From Bacillota bacterium (lineage in GTDB: Bacteria; Bacillota; Clostridia; Acetivibrionales; JAMNXU01), in contig JAMNXU010000021.1 in NCBI GenBank assembly GCA_023623175.1, forward strand, positions 132,912 to 196,911: 64,000 nucleotides of DNA, in the 5' to 3' direction. The position numbers and the translations under genes were made by a program. The notes under the pieces are model-generated. The model had not been told where the DNA came from. It saw only the letters and a list, made by a program, of their open reading frames with translations, and did no database searches. Positions 34,065-42,378 of the stretch are shown here, piece by piece. How positions within the stretch are numbered: position 1 is the stretch's first letter; the number at the start of each line of letters is the position of its first letter.

Positions 34065-34143
34065 TCTTATTTATGTATCTGTTTTATTTATGTATCTGTT
34101 TTATTTATGCATCTGTCTTATTTATGCATCTGTCTTATTTATG
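34065..34143. repeat. 17-bp tandem repeat, four full copies
   Basis: Unit TYTTATTTATGYATCTG at 34065, 34082, 34099 and 34116, then a partial copy. Copies differ only by T/C changes at two positions, showing recent duplication. Non-coding, in the 3' region of the esterase gene. Confidence 0.9.
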
Positions 34144-34159
34144 CTGTATATGTCTTATA

Positions 34160-34208
34160 CCGTTTTCGGCGCTGCGGCCCCATGGCTGATTTTGGCAACT
34201 TATCATTA
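34160..34208. repeat. Partial copy of the 29810-30026 palindromic element
   Basis: CGTTTTCGGCGCTGCGG and GGCTGATTTTGGCAACT, with ATTAAAG after them, match the right arm of the element at about 29947-29998 with few mismatches. The outer inverted end and the left arm are missing. Confidence 0.7.
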
Positions 34209-34224
34209 AAGTAAGCCTGGTATT

Positions 34225-35235
34225 TTACCAGCCCAGTCTTTCCCTTATTTCATGTGCCAGCTGCTTTCCCACGCGCAGATGGGTCCTGACCGAGGGATGC
34301 CAGTGGCCTCCTACGCCTTCAGTCTTTCCGTTCATTAGCGGAATTTCTACAAAATACACCTTTTTGTCACCGGAGTCGTTCATTTCGCCCACAACGCGCA
34401 GAATGCAGTCCTTTGTCCGGTGGTCCATGGGCCCCGAGCAGCAGAAAATATGAGCCTCGCTGTAATTGCTCCTTACAAAGCGGACAAATTTAAGATACGT
34501 TTGAACAAAAGCCTCCGTATCAAGCCCGGGATGAGCAAAATCATTGGTTCCCAGGTTTATTACCACGGCATGCGGAATCCACGACGCAAAATCCCAGAGT
34601 ATGTCGGGCTGCTTGGGCAGCGTCCTGACATAGAGCTCGGGCAGTGTGTTTGTGGTGTCGCAATCATAGTTCCTGTACATTCCCCTTCCGCCCCAGGCTA
34701 TGGAAATGTGGTCAGCGCCCAGTTCGCGGGCGGCAACGGAACCAAAGGCAAGATAATTGTTTTCCTGGTGAGCCTTGTAACCCTCCTCGGCACAGGAAGC
34801 TTCATTTCCGTATCCGCAAGTTATCGAATCTCCCACGAACTCAATCCTTCTTTCGCTGGGCGGAGGAGGGGGCAACATTCTGCCGCCTTCAGAAGGTATG
34901 AAGCCCAGGAACTGCAATTCCCCGCATGCAGCTCCGGTTCTTTTCCAAAAAGTAATTTCATGTTCTCCGTCGGACAGGCCCGAAGCCAGTTCGTACACTC
35001 CGTCCCTGTCTATTAAAACTTTAAAGGGCTCGCCGTCATCAATGATAACATTGAACCAGTTTTCGTTGTCAGCCTGGTTCCTTAGTTTCATATGTACGCC
35101 TATCCCGGTTCCCGAGAATCTTGCCTTAATATGACTTCCGGGCCAACCGAAGACCGGTCCGGCAGGATCGCTGAAACTAAAACGTCCAATGAAAGTCGCC
35201 ATGTTCATCCAATTAACTCCACTGATATTTTCCAT
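34225..35235 (-). CDS. CE2-type carbohydrate esterase (SGNH hydrolase)
   Basis: A 336-residue two-domain esterase: an N-terminal beta-jelly-roll (about 1-120) and an SGNH hydrolase domain. Block I 'FVGDSITCGYGNE' carries the nucleophile Ser, 'INLGTNDFAHPG' is block III and 'VGGHWHPSVRTH' carries the catalytic His. This layout matches family CE2, which removes acetyl groups from xylan, mannan and related oligosaccharides. No signal peptide, so probably intracellular deacetylation. ATG start after GGGGAGG. It is transcribed away from the URO-D gene at 35470. Confidence 0.85.
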   Translation of the reverse strand: MENISGVNWMNMATFIGRFSFSDPAGPVFGWPGSHIKARFSGTGIGVHMKLRNQADNENWFNVIIDDGEPFKVLIDRDGVYELASGLSDGEHEITFWKRTGAACGELQFLGFIPSEGGRMLPPPPPSERRIEFVGDSITCGYGNEASCAEEGYKAHQENNYLAFGSVAARELGADHISIAWGGRGMYRNYDCDTTNTLPELYVRTLPKQPDILWDFASWIPHAVVINLGTNDFAHPGLDTEAFVQTYLKFVRFVRSNYSEAHIFCCSGPMDHRTKDCILRVVGEMNDSGDKKVYFVEIPLMNGKTEGVGGHWHPSVRTHLRVGKQLAHEIRERLGW

Positions 35236-35337
35236 GCTTCATACCTCCCCAAATGCCTGTGCATGTTAAGCAAAGAAGCCATGCCCTGGCCCTGTTGTTG
35301 CCCAGGCCTGATTGCAGTGGCTTTTATTATTTCAGTA

Positions 35338-35346
35338 TGCTATAAT
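35338..35346 (+). promoter_or_regulatory. Extended -10 promoter for the URO-D gene at 35470
   Basis: TGCTATAAT (extended -10 with perfect TATAAT at 35341-35346). No clear -35. It gives a leader of about 115 nt. Confidence 0.45.
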
Positions 35347-35469
35347 CTGATTATCCCAAATTAGGCATATATACGCAAAAACCAAATTTGCAAAACCTTT
35401 CTCTTTTTTTAAAGAACTTATTTAAGGAACTTAAAATCAAAGTATCCAAAGCCAAATTACGGAGGAGCC

Positions 35470-36543
35470 ATGAAACTTTTTCATCACTCGTTCACCGATA
35501 TCGAATCCATAAAAAAAATTAAAAGGCAGCCCGACTTTGACAACCTTCTCAGGGTGCTGAACAGACAAAAGCCCTCAAGGCATACGCTTTTCGAATACTT
35601 TTTAAACGGCCCGCTGACCTATTTACTCACGTCCCACATTGAGTATGACGCCAACGATCCGCTGGCGCCTTACAAAAAAGTGATTGACTCATACCGCGTG
35701 GCCGGTTATGATTACGCTCCCCTGCAGGGAGCGGGTTTCGGCTTTGAAGCCGGCTCCCGCAACAGGCGTGAAGGAACCAAAACAATATCGCTCAACGAAG
35801 GCGCCGTAATTACCGACTGGGAAAGTTTTGAGAAATATGGATGGCCCGATCCTGACAGTTTTGATTATTCCAGGCTGGAGAAGCTTAAAAGCTATTTGCC
35901 CGACGGAATGAAAATAATCGTGTGCGACCGCGACGGAATTTTTGAAACGGTGGTATACCTTACGGGCTACGAGAACCTGTGCTTCATGCTGTACGAGGAA
36001 CCCGAACTGGTAAGGGAAATATTCAACCAGGTGGGTCCACGCTGGGTCAGGTACCATGAAATATGCGCGTCATTTGATGCTGTAGGCGCCCACATTATCG
36101 GCGAAGACCTGGGCTTTAACAAGCAGACCATGCTACCGCCCGGCGTCCTGCGCGAATACCTTTTCCCTTGGCATAAAAAAATAACTGAAACAATCCATCG
36201 CGCGGGCAAAAAGGCCATACTTCACTCCTGCGGACAGGTGGAAGAAATTATGGATGATATAATCGACGATATTAAATACGACGCCAAGCATTCCTTCGAA
36301 GACAAGATCCTCCCGATAGAGCAGGTTTACGACAGGTATTCGGACAGAATAGCCGTGCTGGGAGGCCTGGACGTGGATTTCATGGCAAGGGCAAAACCTG
36401 AAGAGGTATATAACAGGGCAGTTGCCATGCTGGAAAGGAGCGCGGAAAAAGGCGGTTACGCCCTGGGCACCGGCAACAGCATACCGGAATACATACCCCA
36501 CGAGAATTACTTCGCAATGATTGCCGCGGCACTGTTCAACTGA
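35470..36543 (+). CDS. URO-D superfamily methyltransferase-like protein (MtaA/CmuA type), copy 2
   Basis: A 357-residue TIM barrel. 'ILHSCGQVEEIMDDIID' holds the His-x-Cys-Gly zinc motif seen in MtaA/CmuA corrinoid methyltransferases. The third zinc ligand region reads 'GTGNSIPEYIPHENY', without the usual Cys, so zinc binding may differ. Of the four URO-D proteins here it is the closest to a bona fide methyltransferase. It would move a methyl group between a corrinoid protein and an acceptor, or from an unusual methyl donor. No corrinoid (B12-binding) protein is adjacent. ATG start after GGAGGAG. The esterase and rubrerythrin genes flank it on the opposite strand. Confidence 0.82.
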   Translation: MKLFHHSFTDIESIKKIKRQPDFDNLLRVLNRQKPSRHTLFEYFLNGPLTYLLTSHIEYDANDPLAPYKKVIDSYRVAGYDYAPLQGAGFGFEAGSRNRREGTKTISLNEGAVITDWESFEKYGWPDPDSFDYSRLEKLKSYLPDGMKIIVCDRDGIFETVVYLTGYENLCFMLYEEPELVREIFNQVGPRWVRYHEICASFDAVGAHIIGEDLGFNKQTMLPPGVLREYLFPWHKKITETIHRAGKKAILHSCGQVEEIMDDIIDDIKYDAKHSFEDKILPIEQVYDRYSDRIAVLGGLDVDFMARAKPEEVYNRAVAMLERSAEKGGYALGTGNSIPEYIPHENYFAMIAAALFN

Positions 36544-36570
36544 CAGTCGGCATTGTTCAGCTGATCTAAG

Positions 36571-36611
36571 GCTGCGATACTGTTGCTGCGATACTGTTTT
36601 TTAAAAAACAG
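36571..36611. repeat. 14-bp tandem duplication and 18-bp perfect palindrome
   Basis: GCTGCGATACTGTT occurs twice in a row (36571-36584, 36585-36598). CTGTTTTTTAAAAAACAG (36594-36611) is a perfect palindrome overlapping the second copy. A further degenerate doublet (RGATCCTT..TTATTAACA) lies at about 36669-36710. Confidence 0.8.
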
Positions 36612-36653
36612 GGAGGCTGTACTGAAAGGGTATGGAACCTTTCAGACGGCCTC
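36612..36653. terminator. Terminator between converging URO-D and rubrerythrin genes
   Basis: GGAGGC and CTGAAAGG arms pair with CCTTTCAG and GCCTCC around an 8-nt loop. On the minus strand it is followed by a T-run (CTGTTTTTT), so it serves rubrerythrin best; on the plus strand the tail is TTAACA. Confidence 0.8.
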
Positions 36654-36760
36654 CTTAACACATGGCACGGATCCTTTTAGTTTATTAACAGATCCTTGCA
36701 GTTATTAACAATACCTGCGCAATGCTTGATACGATGACTGCTTCAAACCTGAAGCGACGG

Positions 36761-37351
36761 CTATTTTGCAGCAAAGGATTCATTGAAGGGCATAAAGTAG
36801 CCTTTCGGATGCAGGCAGGCGCTGCAGATTTCAGGAGCCTCCCTGCCTATATGGATGTGCCCGCAGTTCGTGCAGATCCATGCAATTTCTTCATCACGGC
36901 GGAAAAGAGTGCCTTGTTCGATCTCTTCGGCAAGCCTGCCGAAGCGGTCAGCATGGGTTTTTTCAATTCTCGCGATGAGTTCAAAGGCAGTTGCAATATC
37001 GTTAAACCCTTCTTCCCTGGCCACCTGGCCAAACTCCCTGTATACCTTGTCCCATTCCTCGAGTTCATTGCGCTGGGCCGCCCTGAGGGCCTGGGCAACG
37101 GAATCGTACAGGTCGACAGGATATCCCCCGCTGATGTTAATATTGTCGCCGGCCACCTCGCGGAGTTTCTGGTAAAAGACCTTGGCGTGGGCTCTTTCCT
37201 GGTCCGCCGTATAGTCAAATACCGCTGCGACCACGTAGAAACCCTGTTTTCTTGCCTCGGATGAAGCGATATTGTACCTGTTTCTTGCCTGGCTTTCACC
37301 GGCAAAGGCTCTCATCAAGTTTACATAAGTTCTGCTTTCCCTGAAATTCAT
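36761..37351 (-). CDS. rbr: Rubrerythrin
   Basis: A 196-residue peroxide-scavenging protein of anaerobes that reduces H2O2 with electrons from rubredoxin. The N-terminal four-helix ferritin-like domain has the diiron Glu ligands ('FAGESQARNRY', 'DQERAHAKVFY', 'ELIARIEKTHADRF'). The C-terminal rubredoxin-like domain has two CxxC knuckles ('WICTNCGHIHIG', 'CSACLHPKGYF'). ATG start after GAGGAG. Complete and of normal length. Confidence 0.96.
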   Translation of the reverse strand: MNFRESRTYVNLMRAFAGESQARNRYNIASSEARKQGFYVVAAVFDYTADQERAHAKVFYQKLREVAGDNINISGGYPVDLYDSVAQALRAAQRNELEEWDKVYREFGQVAREEGFNDIATAFELIARIEKTHADRFGRLAEEIEQGTLFRRDEEIAWICTNCGHIHIGREAPEICSACLHPKGYFMPFNESFAAK

Positions 37352-37465
37352 AGGACTTCTCTCCTCTTTGCTACATTCTTTCGTGCATATCCGACTGCTG
37401 AACTGAACAGCAGTTAATTATGCCTATTTTATTTTGGTAGTATTGAGGAAAAATATTCACCAGGT

Positions 37466-38656
37466 TCAGCCGAGAAGTCCTTTTAGTCCGGTTAGGTCTA
37501 TCCTGTAAACAGCCCTGTACCCTTCTTTATTCGAAGTAAAATACACCGCAGTATCTCCGTGATTGAATATGGGGTGCGGATGGCTGTCCTGGGAATCCCA
37601 GTTTGAACCGCTTTTGCAAAGCGGAATCCATTCAATGCGCCGGTTTTCCCAATCGACTTTCTGAAAGCTTATCCACTGCCCATGTCCACTGCTGTCCTCG
37701 TTTTCCTCCTGGTAATAGCCGTCGGAAACCAGGAGTCCCGAATTGCTGACGGTAAAATGGCCGTACTTGCGGTAGGACTCGGGCAAAGGAATTTCTGTAA
37801 TGTTTGAGCCGTCGGCATTCATCTTTCCTATGTACGGAACATTGTTTTTATATATGCCGTGATATATGATTTCGTTGCCGCTTCGCTGCCACATTTCATG
37901 GCAGGTCCAGTCCTCGCGGCTTCTGCCGTCGCCTTCGGTCCTCATCCTGATATGTTTTTTCCCGTCCCAAAGCCATATCCTGCGGATGCCGCAGTCCGAG
38001 GGCCATTCGTGGTTATACAGGATTTTTTTGTTATCGACGGGATTGAACTGGACATGGGTAATCCATGCCCGGGGTACCTGTTCTGCCAGGACTTCCTTCC
38101 CCGTGCGGGTGTCATAAACCCGGAGCCATGAACTGAGATTTTCCCTGCGAACCCTCTCGTCTATATCGTAATTTGGCCTGTACCGGCTCGTATCCTGTGG
38201 AGTGTCATACTCGAGCGCCCTTGCGTCGGTTGTGGGAACGCACAGCAGCGTCCCGTCAGAGCTGACGTGGGTAAAGGCCGTAACCTGCTTATCAGGCAGC
38301 TCAGCCAGGATTCTCTGATTTCCCTCGATATCAACGCAGCAGATATCTCTGCCCTGTATGTAGTAAATGTTGCCGCTTTCTGCATGGAGGCACACGCTCG
38401 CCTTGCCGAGGCCCTTGTATTCATTTCCCCAGAAATAGACATAGGACTTCAAAACCCCGTCCTCATTGAACGTAAGCTGCCTTTCCTCTCCCGTTTTTAA
38501 ATTCATGTAAAAAATATTCGGATGTCCCGTGCGCTCGCTGAGAAATACAATGGCGTCATCTCCCGCGAGAAGGCTCGTGGATGTGAAATACAGGAGCTGG
38601 TTGTTGCTGCCTGCCGGTGTTATCCTGGCCGGCTTTATTTCCCTGACCGGCTGCAT
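37466..38656 (-). CDS. Oligogalacturonate-lyase-like beta-propeller (PL22)
   Basis: A 396-residue seven-bladed propeller resembling oligogalacturonide lyase Ogl, which cleaves short pectin fragments in the cytoplasm to 5-keto-4-deoxyuronate. Supporting features are the His-containing segments typical of the metal and active site ('AWITHVQFNP', 'TCHEMWQ', 'DSHPHPIFNHGDTAVYFTSN'), repeated 'V-x-F-x-S-x-R-x-G' blade motifs ('IVFLSERTGHPNIFYMN') and the absence of a signal peptide. TolB-like propellers are the alternative. ATG start after GGGGGGAGG. A 14-bp perfect inverted repeat lies immediately upstream. Confidence 0.7.
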   Translation of the reverse strand: MQPVREIKPARITPAGSNNQLLYFTSTSLLAGDDAIVFLSERTGHPNIFYMNLKTGEERQLTFNEDGVLKSYVYFWGNEYKGLGKASVCLHAESGNIYYIQGRDICCVDIEGNQRILAELPDKQVTAFTHVSSDGTLLCVPTTDARALEYDTPQDTSRYRPNYDIDERVRRENLSSWLRVYDTRTGKEVLAEQVPRAWITHVQFNPVDNKKILYNHEWPSDCGIRRIWLWDGKKHIRMRTEGDGRSREDWTCHEMWQRSGNEIIYHGIYKNNVPYIGKMNADGSNITEIPLPESYRKYGHFTVSNSGLLVSDGYYQEENEDSSGHGQWISFQKVDWENRRIEWIPLCKSGSNWDSQDSHPHPIFNHGDTAVYFTSNKEGYRAVYRIDLTGLKGLLG

Positions 38657-38674
38657 TTTCTGCCTCCCCCCAAA

Positions 38675-38708
38675 CGCAACTGACAGGATGCTTCTCCTGT
38701 CAGTTGCG
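38675..38708 (-). promoter_or_regulatory. 14-bp perfect inverted repeat before the PL22-like gene
   Basis: CGCAACTGACAGGA and TCCTGTCAGTTGCG flank a 6-nt loop. The hairpin ends about 19 nt upstream of the start codon, directly before the GGGGGGAGG ribosome-binding site. No T-run follows, so an operator or mRNA-stabilising/translation-control hairpin is more likely than a terminator. Confidence 0.7.
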
Positions 38709-38781
38709 GAAATTAATTATTAGGACTTTAACTTTTTACTCAAAATCCTCTTTTTAATCTTACAACCCTGTTCCCCGGATC

Positions 38782-38961
38782 CTATTTCTTTATTTCCCAG
38801 AAGCAGCGCTTCGGAGATACAATTTTCCCTTCCTTCTTCAGCTGATCCATTGCCTTTTCTACCTCTTTTTTGTCAAGTCCGGTTGCAGCAGCCACGTCTC
38901 CGGATCTTACAGGTTTGTCCGCCTTGCTGAAGAATTCCAGTACAACTTCATAACTGCTCAT
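38782..38961 (-). CDS. 59-residue winged-helix DNA-binding protein
   Basis: The complete frame from ATG 38961 to TAG encodes a compact winged-helix: 'KPVRSGDVAAATGLDKKEVE' (helix-turn-helix) and 'KKEGKIVSPKRCFWEI' (wing). Very short proteins of this type ('LKKEGKI-x-SPKRC') are widespread in Clostridia and archaea as stand-alone putative regulators. The Shine-Dalgarno is weak (GAGTG). It sits alone between the PL22-like gene and the HD-domain gene, all on the same strand. Its targets are unknown; the palindrome upstream of the PL22-like gene is an obvious candidate but unproven. Confidence 0.85.
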   Translation of the reverse strand: MSSYEVVLEFFSKADKPVRSGDVAAATGLDKKEVEKAMDQLKKEGKIVSPKRCFWEIKK

Positions 38962-39041
38962 AACGAATCACTCTGCCTTTCTCGTTGTTTTTGCCCGGGG
39001 CCTGGCTTTCCCGGGTAATTTGTCCTTTTTCACTTTTACCC

Positions 39042-39080
39042 AATATTATTAAATTTTAAAAAGCTTTTTAAAATAATATT
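39042..39080. repeat. AT-rich palindrome downstream of the HD-domain gene
   Basis: TTTTAAAAAGCTTTTTAAAA (39054-39073) is a perfect 20-bp palindrome, extended by AATATTA/TAATATT outside. It may act as a weak terminator for the minus-strand HD gene. No T-run follows. Confidence 0.6.
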
Positions 39081-39175
39081 AAGGCTAATCTTTTCGACAG
39101 GTTAAAAGCTTATTTTTTAAATTATTTCGACCCTGCAGCCGAATCCTTCTTCGAGTGTAAAAAAGAATGCCGTTT

Positions 39176-39769
39176 TCACCGCTTCAGGATTCCCTTTCTG
39201 ACGGAATCCTCTATTATCTCTTTTGCATATTCCCAAAGACCGGGAGCAGCTTTTTCCAGGATTGCATTTCTTTCATACACTTTGCCGCTTGTAACGCCGG
39301 GTTTCTGCCAGGTATGCCCGTCGGTGTTATAATTCAAAAGCAGCGGCTGAAGCCTGTCGAGGCATGCGGCAAATTGCGATTCAGGCGTTTTCATTTCTTC
39401 AAATTCCCGCCACAGTTCCCATATTTCCCTGGCCTGGTCGTCGGGCAGCAATCCAAAAAGCCTTTTCGCGGCTTTAAGTTCGCGTTCGTCCTTGCCTTCG
39501 CGGGCTTTATCATCATAGCAAAAGGTGTCTCCCGCATCAATTTCCACAAGGTCATGAACCAGCACCATCTTGATAACCTTCAGAAGATCCAGGTTTTCAT
39601 GTGCCGAATACTCGGACAGAAGCACGGCCATTACAGCCAAATGCCACGAGTGCTCCGCGTCATTTTCATTCCTTTTTGTCCCGATAACCACGTTTTGCCG
39701 TAAAACCTGCTTGAGCTTGTCTGTTTCGAGAATAAAACGAACCTGCTTCTGCAAACGTTCCCTGTCCAT
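39176..39769 (-). CDS. HD-domain phosphohydrolase (YfbR/HDDC2-like 5'-nucleotidase)
   Basis: A 197-residue metal-dependent phosphohydrolase. Motifs are 'NDAEHSWHLAVMAVLL' (His ligand), 'VLVHDLVEIDAGDTF' (the HD pair followed by the family's E-x-D) and a later conserved Asp region ('ACLDRLQPLLLNY'). YfbR-type members hydrolyse deoxynucleoside 5'-monophosphates. GGGAGG precedes the ATG. It sits between the wHTH gene and the germination operon, with no clear functional link to either. Confidence 0.85.
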   Translation of the reverse strand: MDRERLQKQVRFILETDKLKQVLRQNVVIGTKRNENDAEHSWHLAVMAVLLSEYSAHENLDLLKVIKMVLVHDLVEIDAGDTFCYDDKAREGKDERELKAAKRLFGLLPDDQAREIWELWREFEEMKTPESQFAACLDRLQPLLLNYNTDGHTWQKPGVTSGKVYERNAILEKAAPGLWEYAKEIIEDSVRKGILKR

Positions 39770-39868
39770 TGTTTTAATTCCTCCCGGGTCCTGGCTGCGT
39801 GATGCACTAAGCCTCGTGCATCGCCGGAGAATTTGTAATTATTATAACATATTCCATAATGCTTTCCA

Positions 39869-40087
39869 TCACTTTGGATATTTCAGGCCCAGGATATCGG
39901 AAATAAGGTAATCCAGGCCTTTCATCGGGCTCGGGATGGGTATGTCGAGCGCGTATAACACGCTCAGGACAAAGGCGATGACATACAGAACGGAGAAAGC
40001 CGCAAGCTCCCTCCACTCTTTTCTCTTCACGATCCCCGGAAGGACCAGTACCAACATGAATGCGTAAACCAGGAATACAATTATCAT
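39869..40087 (-). CDS. Small two-helix germinant-receptor-associated protein (D-subunit type)
   Basis: A 72-residue protein with two membrane helices (residues 2-20 and 28-48) and a C-terminal 'IPSPMKGLDYLISDILGLKY'. Its ATG overlaps the gerB stop codon (ATGA), so it is translationally coupled to the receptor. Two-helix proteins of 60-80 residues encoded within gerA-family operons are known as D subunits that modulate receptor function in Bacillus. Membership is inferred from size, topology and operon position, not from sequence similarity I can verify. Confidence 0.7.
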   Translation of the reverse strand: MIIVFLVYAFMLVLVLPGIVKRKEWRELAAFSVLYVIAFVLSVLYALDIPIPSPMKGLDYLISDILGLKYPK

Positions 40088-41190
40088 TTGCCACCGCCCC
40101 TTTTACGCTGTGGTAAACCACGAATTTTCGCAACCAGGAGCGTTAATGGAGGGATGACAAACATCAGTGGCACGGAATATATTATCCCTGTACTCTGGGT
40201 GATTTCGGCATGGTCCACCGGTGACTGAAATACGGTGGCGGCAAGAATGACCAGGATGCCCGCGAGCGGCAAAATAACCGGCAAATACGTTTTCAGGCCA
40301 AGCAGTTGAGAGACGGCTGTTACAAGCGCATAAAAAAACACGCAGCACTTGATGAATATCAGCACCGTCTGCGCTATGCCGACGAGGAAATCCATCCTCG
40401 TCAGCACGTTGCCGATATCTATCAGCCGTGTTGACTGAAAGGACGGTGAAGTCCACACGGACTGCGTCCTGCCCAATACCGCCGTATTCCTGACGGCCAC
40501 GATCAGGAGGCATATTGCGCCTGTCAGCAAACCTGCCAGGGCGCTCCTTACGGTATGACGGTTTTTGTTCAGGGATCCCAAAATCATCAAAAAAGTAACA
40601 GTCTCGCCGAAAGGAATAGCCGCCATGATATGGATACCCTGGAACAGCTTTATTGCGGGAAGTTCAAAAAGAGGCAGAAAATCAGAAAAATCCATCTGGT
40701 CAATCAGAAGAATAAAGGTACTTATCGGCACGACCGCTCCCACGATTACAAACAGGTGGCTGATTCTTGCCAGGACTTCTATGCCCTTGGAAACGGCATA
40801 GGCAACGGCGGCCGCAAAAACCGCCATGAAGAAAACAAAAGGCGCGTCCGGCATCAGGAAAGTCAGGTATAATTCACTGACGTCAAGGGTGTTGAATGAC
40901 AGCGTCATTAAGTAAAAGAGAATATAATAAAGCGATATAATTTTACCCAGAAAACGTCCATACACAATATCATTGATCTGGACCACGTTCATTCCCGGAA
41001 ATCTTTTTGAGAGAGCTGCATAAGACAGAACAAACGGCAGGGATACTGCCAATCCTGCCAGTATAACCATCCACGTCTGGTGCTCGGTCAATGAAACCGT
41101 AAAATCTATCAATAATAACGAGCCCTGCACAAAGGCCGTCATAAGGAAAAACAACTCTAAATCACAGATTTTTCCCTTTTCAACACTCAT
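40084..41190 (-). CDS. Spore germinant receptor permease subunit (GerAB family)
   Basis: A 368-residue integral membrane protein with about ten helices, belonging to the APC-superfamily endospore germination permeases (B subunit). It forms the germinant-binding part of the inner-spore-membrane receptor. The family features 'VVQINDIVYGRFLGKIISLY' and 'ISHLFVIVGAVVPIS' are typical. The ATG overlaps the gerC stop, and its own stop overlaps the small D-type gene. Order here is A-C-B-D rather than A-B-C. Confidence 0.92.
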   Translation of the reverse strand: MSVEKGKICDLELFFLMTAFVQGSLLLIDFTVSLTEHQTWMVILAGLAVSLPFVLSYAALSKRFPGMNVVQINDIVYGRFLGKIISLYYILFYLMTLSFNTLDVSELYLTFLMPDAPFVFFMAVFAAAVAYAVSKGIEVLARISHLFVIVGAVVPISTFILLIDQMDFSDFLPLFELPAIKLFQGIHIMAAIPFGETVTFLMILGSLNKNRHTVRSALAGLLTGAICLLIVAVRNTAVLGRTQSVWTSPSFQSTRLIDIGNVLTRMDFLVGIAQTVLIFIKCCVFFYALVTAVSQLLGLKTYLPVILPLAGILVILAATVFQSPVDHAEITQSTGIIYSVPLMFVIPPLTLLVAKIRGLPQRKRGGGK

Positions 41191-42377
41191 TTTTTATTCC
41201 CCCTTTCGATCGCCGCCACCGGTTTCTTTAAAAGATCGGTCTTGCGTATTAAGGCCTCGACATCAATATCCAGTTCCAAATCTTGATATATTTCTTCCCA
41301 GTTGTTCTTGATAATTTTCCATTTACCATTTTGCTTTTTATGAAGCAATTCCCCGAATCCAAAAATGTCGGCATTCAGTTTTTTGGATTTTTCATAAGTC
41401 GTCATTATCTCTTTCCGGATAGCGTCGGCGATATCGTTCTGCATTTTCTTAAATTTTTGTTCGGTTGCAAGGATCTCATCCGTCATCTGTTCGGACAAGC
41501 TTACATCCACCTTGATTTTTATATGGAACGTTATTTTTCCGTTTCCTATTTCCGGTTTTACCTTACTTTTGGCTTCTATAATCTCAAACGATACCAGGCC
41601 TTTCTTTTCAGGCGAAGGAATGACGATCACACCGCTTTTAACCTCCCCGAGTACCCATAACAGTCCCCGGGTCTCTTCAAAACTCAGGCTGCCCACCATT
41701 TTGTCCTTCCTGAAAACAGCCATGCCCGATATATTAATGTCCCTGCTCCCATTTTCCGTAGAAATGCTTATCAGTGGCGCCACCGGCGACATGGAATCGC
41801 ACATCAGACATGATGAAAAATTTTTCATGTTCATCTTGTAGTAATATGAAGTAAAGCCATAGGTTTTCATCAGTTTTGTCAGGTTAATGCCCGGGAAGTT
41901 CTCGGTTTCAGGTTTGGCATTCATTACATCCTGGATAGGTACTTCGGTAATTAATATCATTGCGGTAGGCCTCATTTCGTGGGCTCTCAAAAAGAAGTCC
42001 AGGTATTCCTGCAAGCCCTCTTCAGCCAGTTCCTTTCCGAAAAAGACCGCCTGGTTGTGGGAAACAAAAAGCCTGTTCCCGGTCTTGTGCGTAATCATTC
42101 TCACTGCGTCAAAAACTGTTTTGCCTGTGCCCGAGACATTCCAGTACGCTTTGCCGCTTTCTCCTCCCCCGTCTCCCGACGGCTGCGACAATGCCACCTT
42201 CTTGACTATCTGCGCCGTGACCTGTATATCTCCCGTCGCTTCATCCTTTTCCACCCCCATTAAAATTACAATCTCCAAATCATTTACTTCCGTTCCGCCG
42301 GAACAACCGGTCAAAATGAGCAGCAGAACGAGGCATAAAACCAGTTTTGCGATTAGCTTAACTCCCGTCTTTACCAT
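41187..42377 (-). CDS. Spore germinant receptor lipoprotein subunit (Ger(x)C family)
   Basis: A 396-residue lipoprotein. A signal peptide ends in the lipobox 'LILTGCSG', so the mature protein starts with an acylated Cys. Ger(x)C features include 'ILMGVEKDEATGDIQVTAQI', 'FVSHNQAVFFGKELAEEGL' and a long C-terminal domain. The ATG at 42377 lies 2 nt after the gerA stop and is preceded by AAAGGAG inside gerA. A longer frame from 42467 would remove the signal peptide from the N-terminus, so I reject it. Confidence 0.93.
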   Translation of the reverse strand: MVKTGVKLIAKLVLCLVLLLILTGCSGGTEVNDLEIVILMGVEKDEATGDIQVTAQIVKKVALSQPSGDGGGESGKAYWNVSGTGKTVFDAVRMITHKTGNRLFVSHNQAVFFGKELAEEGLQEYLDFFLRAHEMRPTAMILITEVPIQDVMNAKPETENFPGINLTKLMKTYGFTSYYYKMNMKNFSSCLMCDSMSPVAPLISISTENGSRDINISGMAVFRKDKMVGSLSFEETRGLLWVLGEVKSGVIVIPSPEKKGLVSFEIIEAKSKVKPEIGNGKITFHIKIKVDVSLSEQMTDEILATEQKFKKMQNDIADAIRKEIMTTYEKSKKLNADIFGFGELLHKKQNGKWKIIKNNWEEIYQDLELDIDVEALIRKTDLLKKPVAAIERGNKK

Positions 42378-42378
42378 T

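Noticed and set aside
34065-34143. CRISPR-like reading of the 17-bp repeats
   Set aside because: Units are directly adjacent without spacers, too short, and no cas gene is present.
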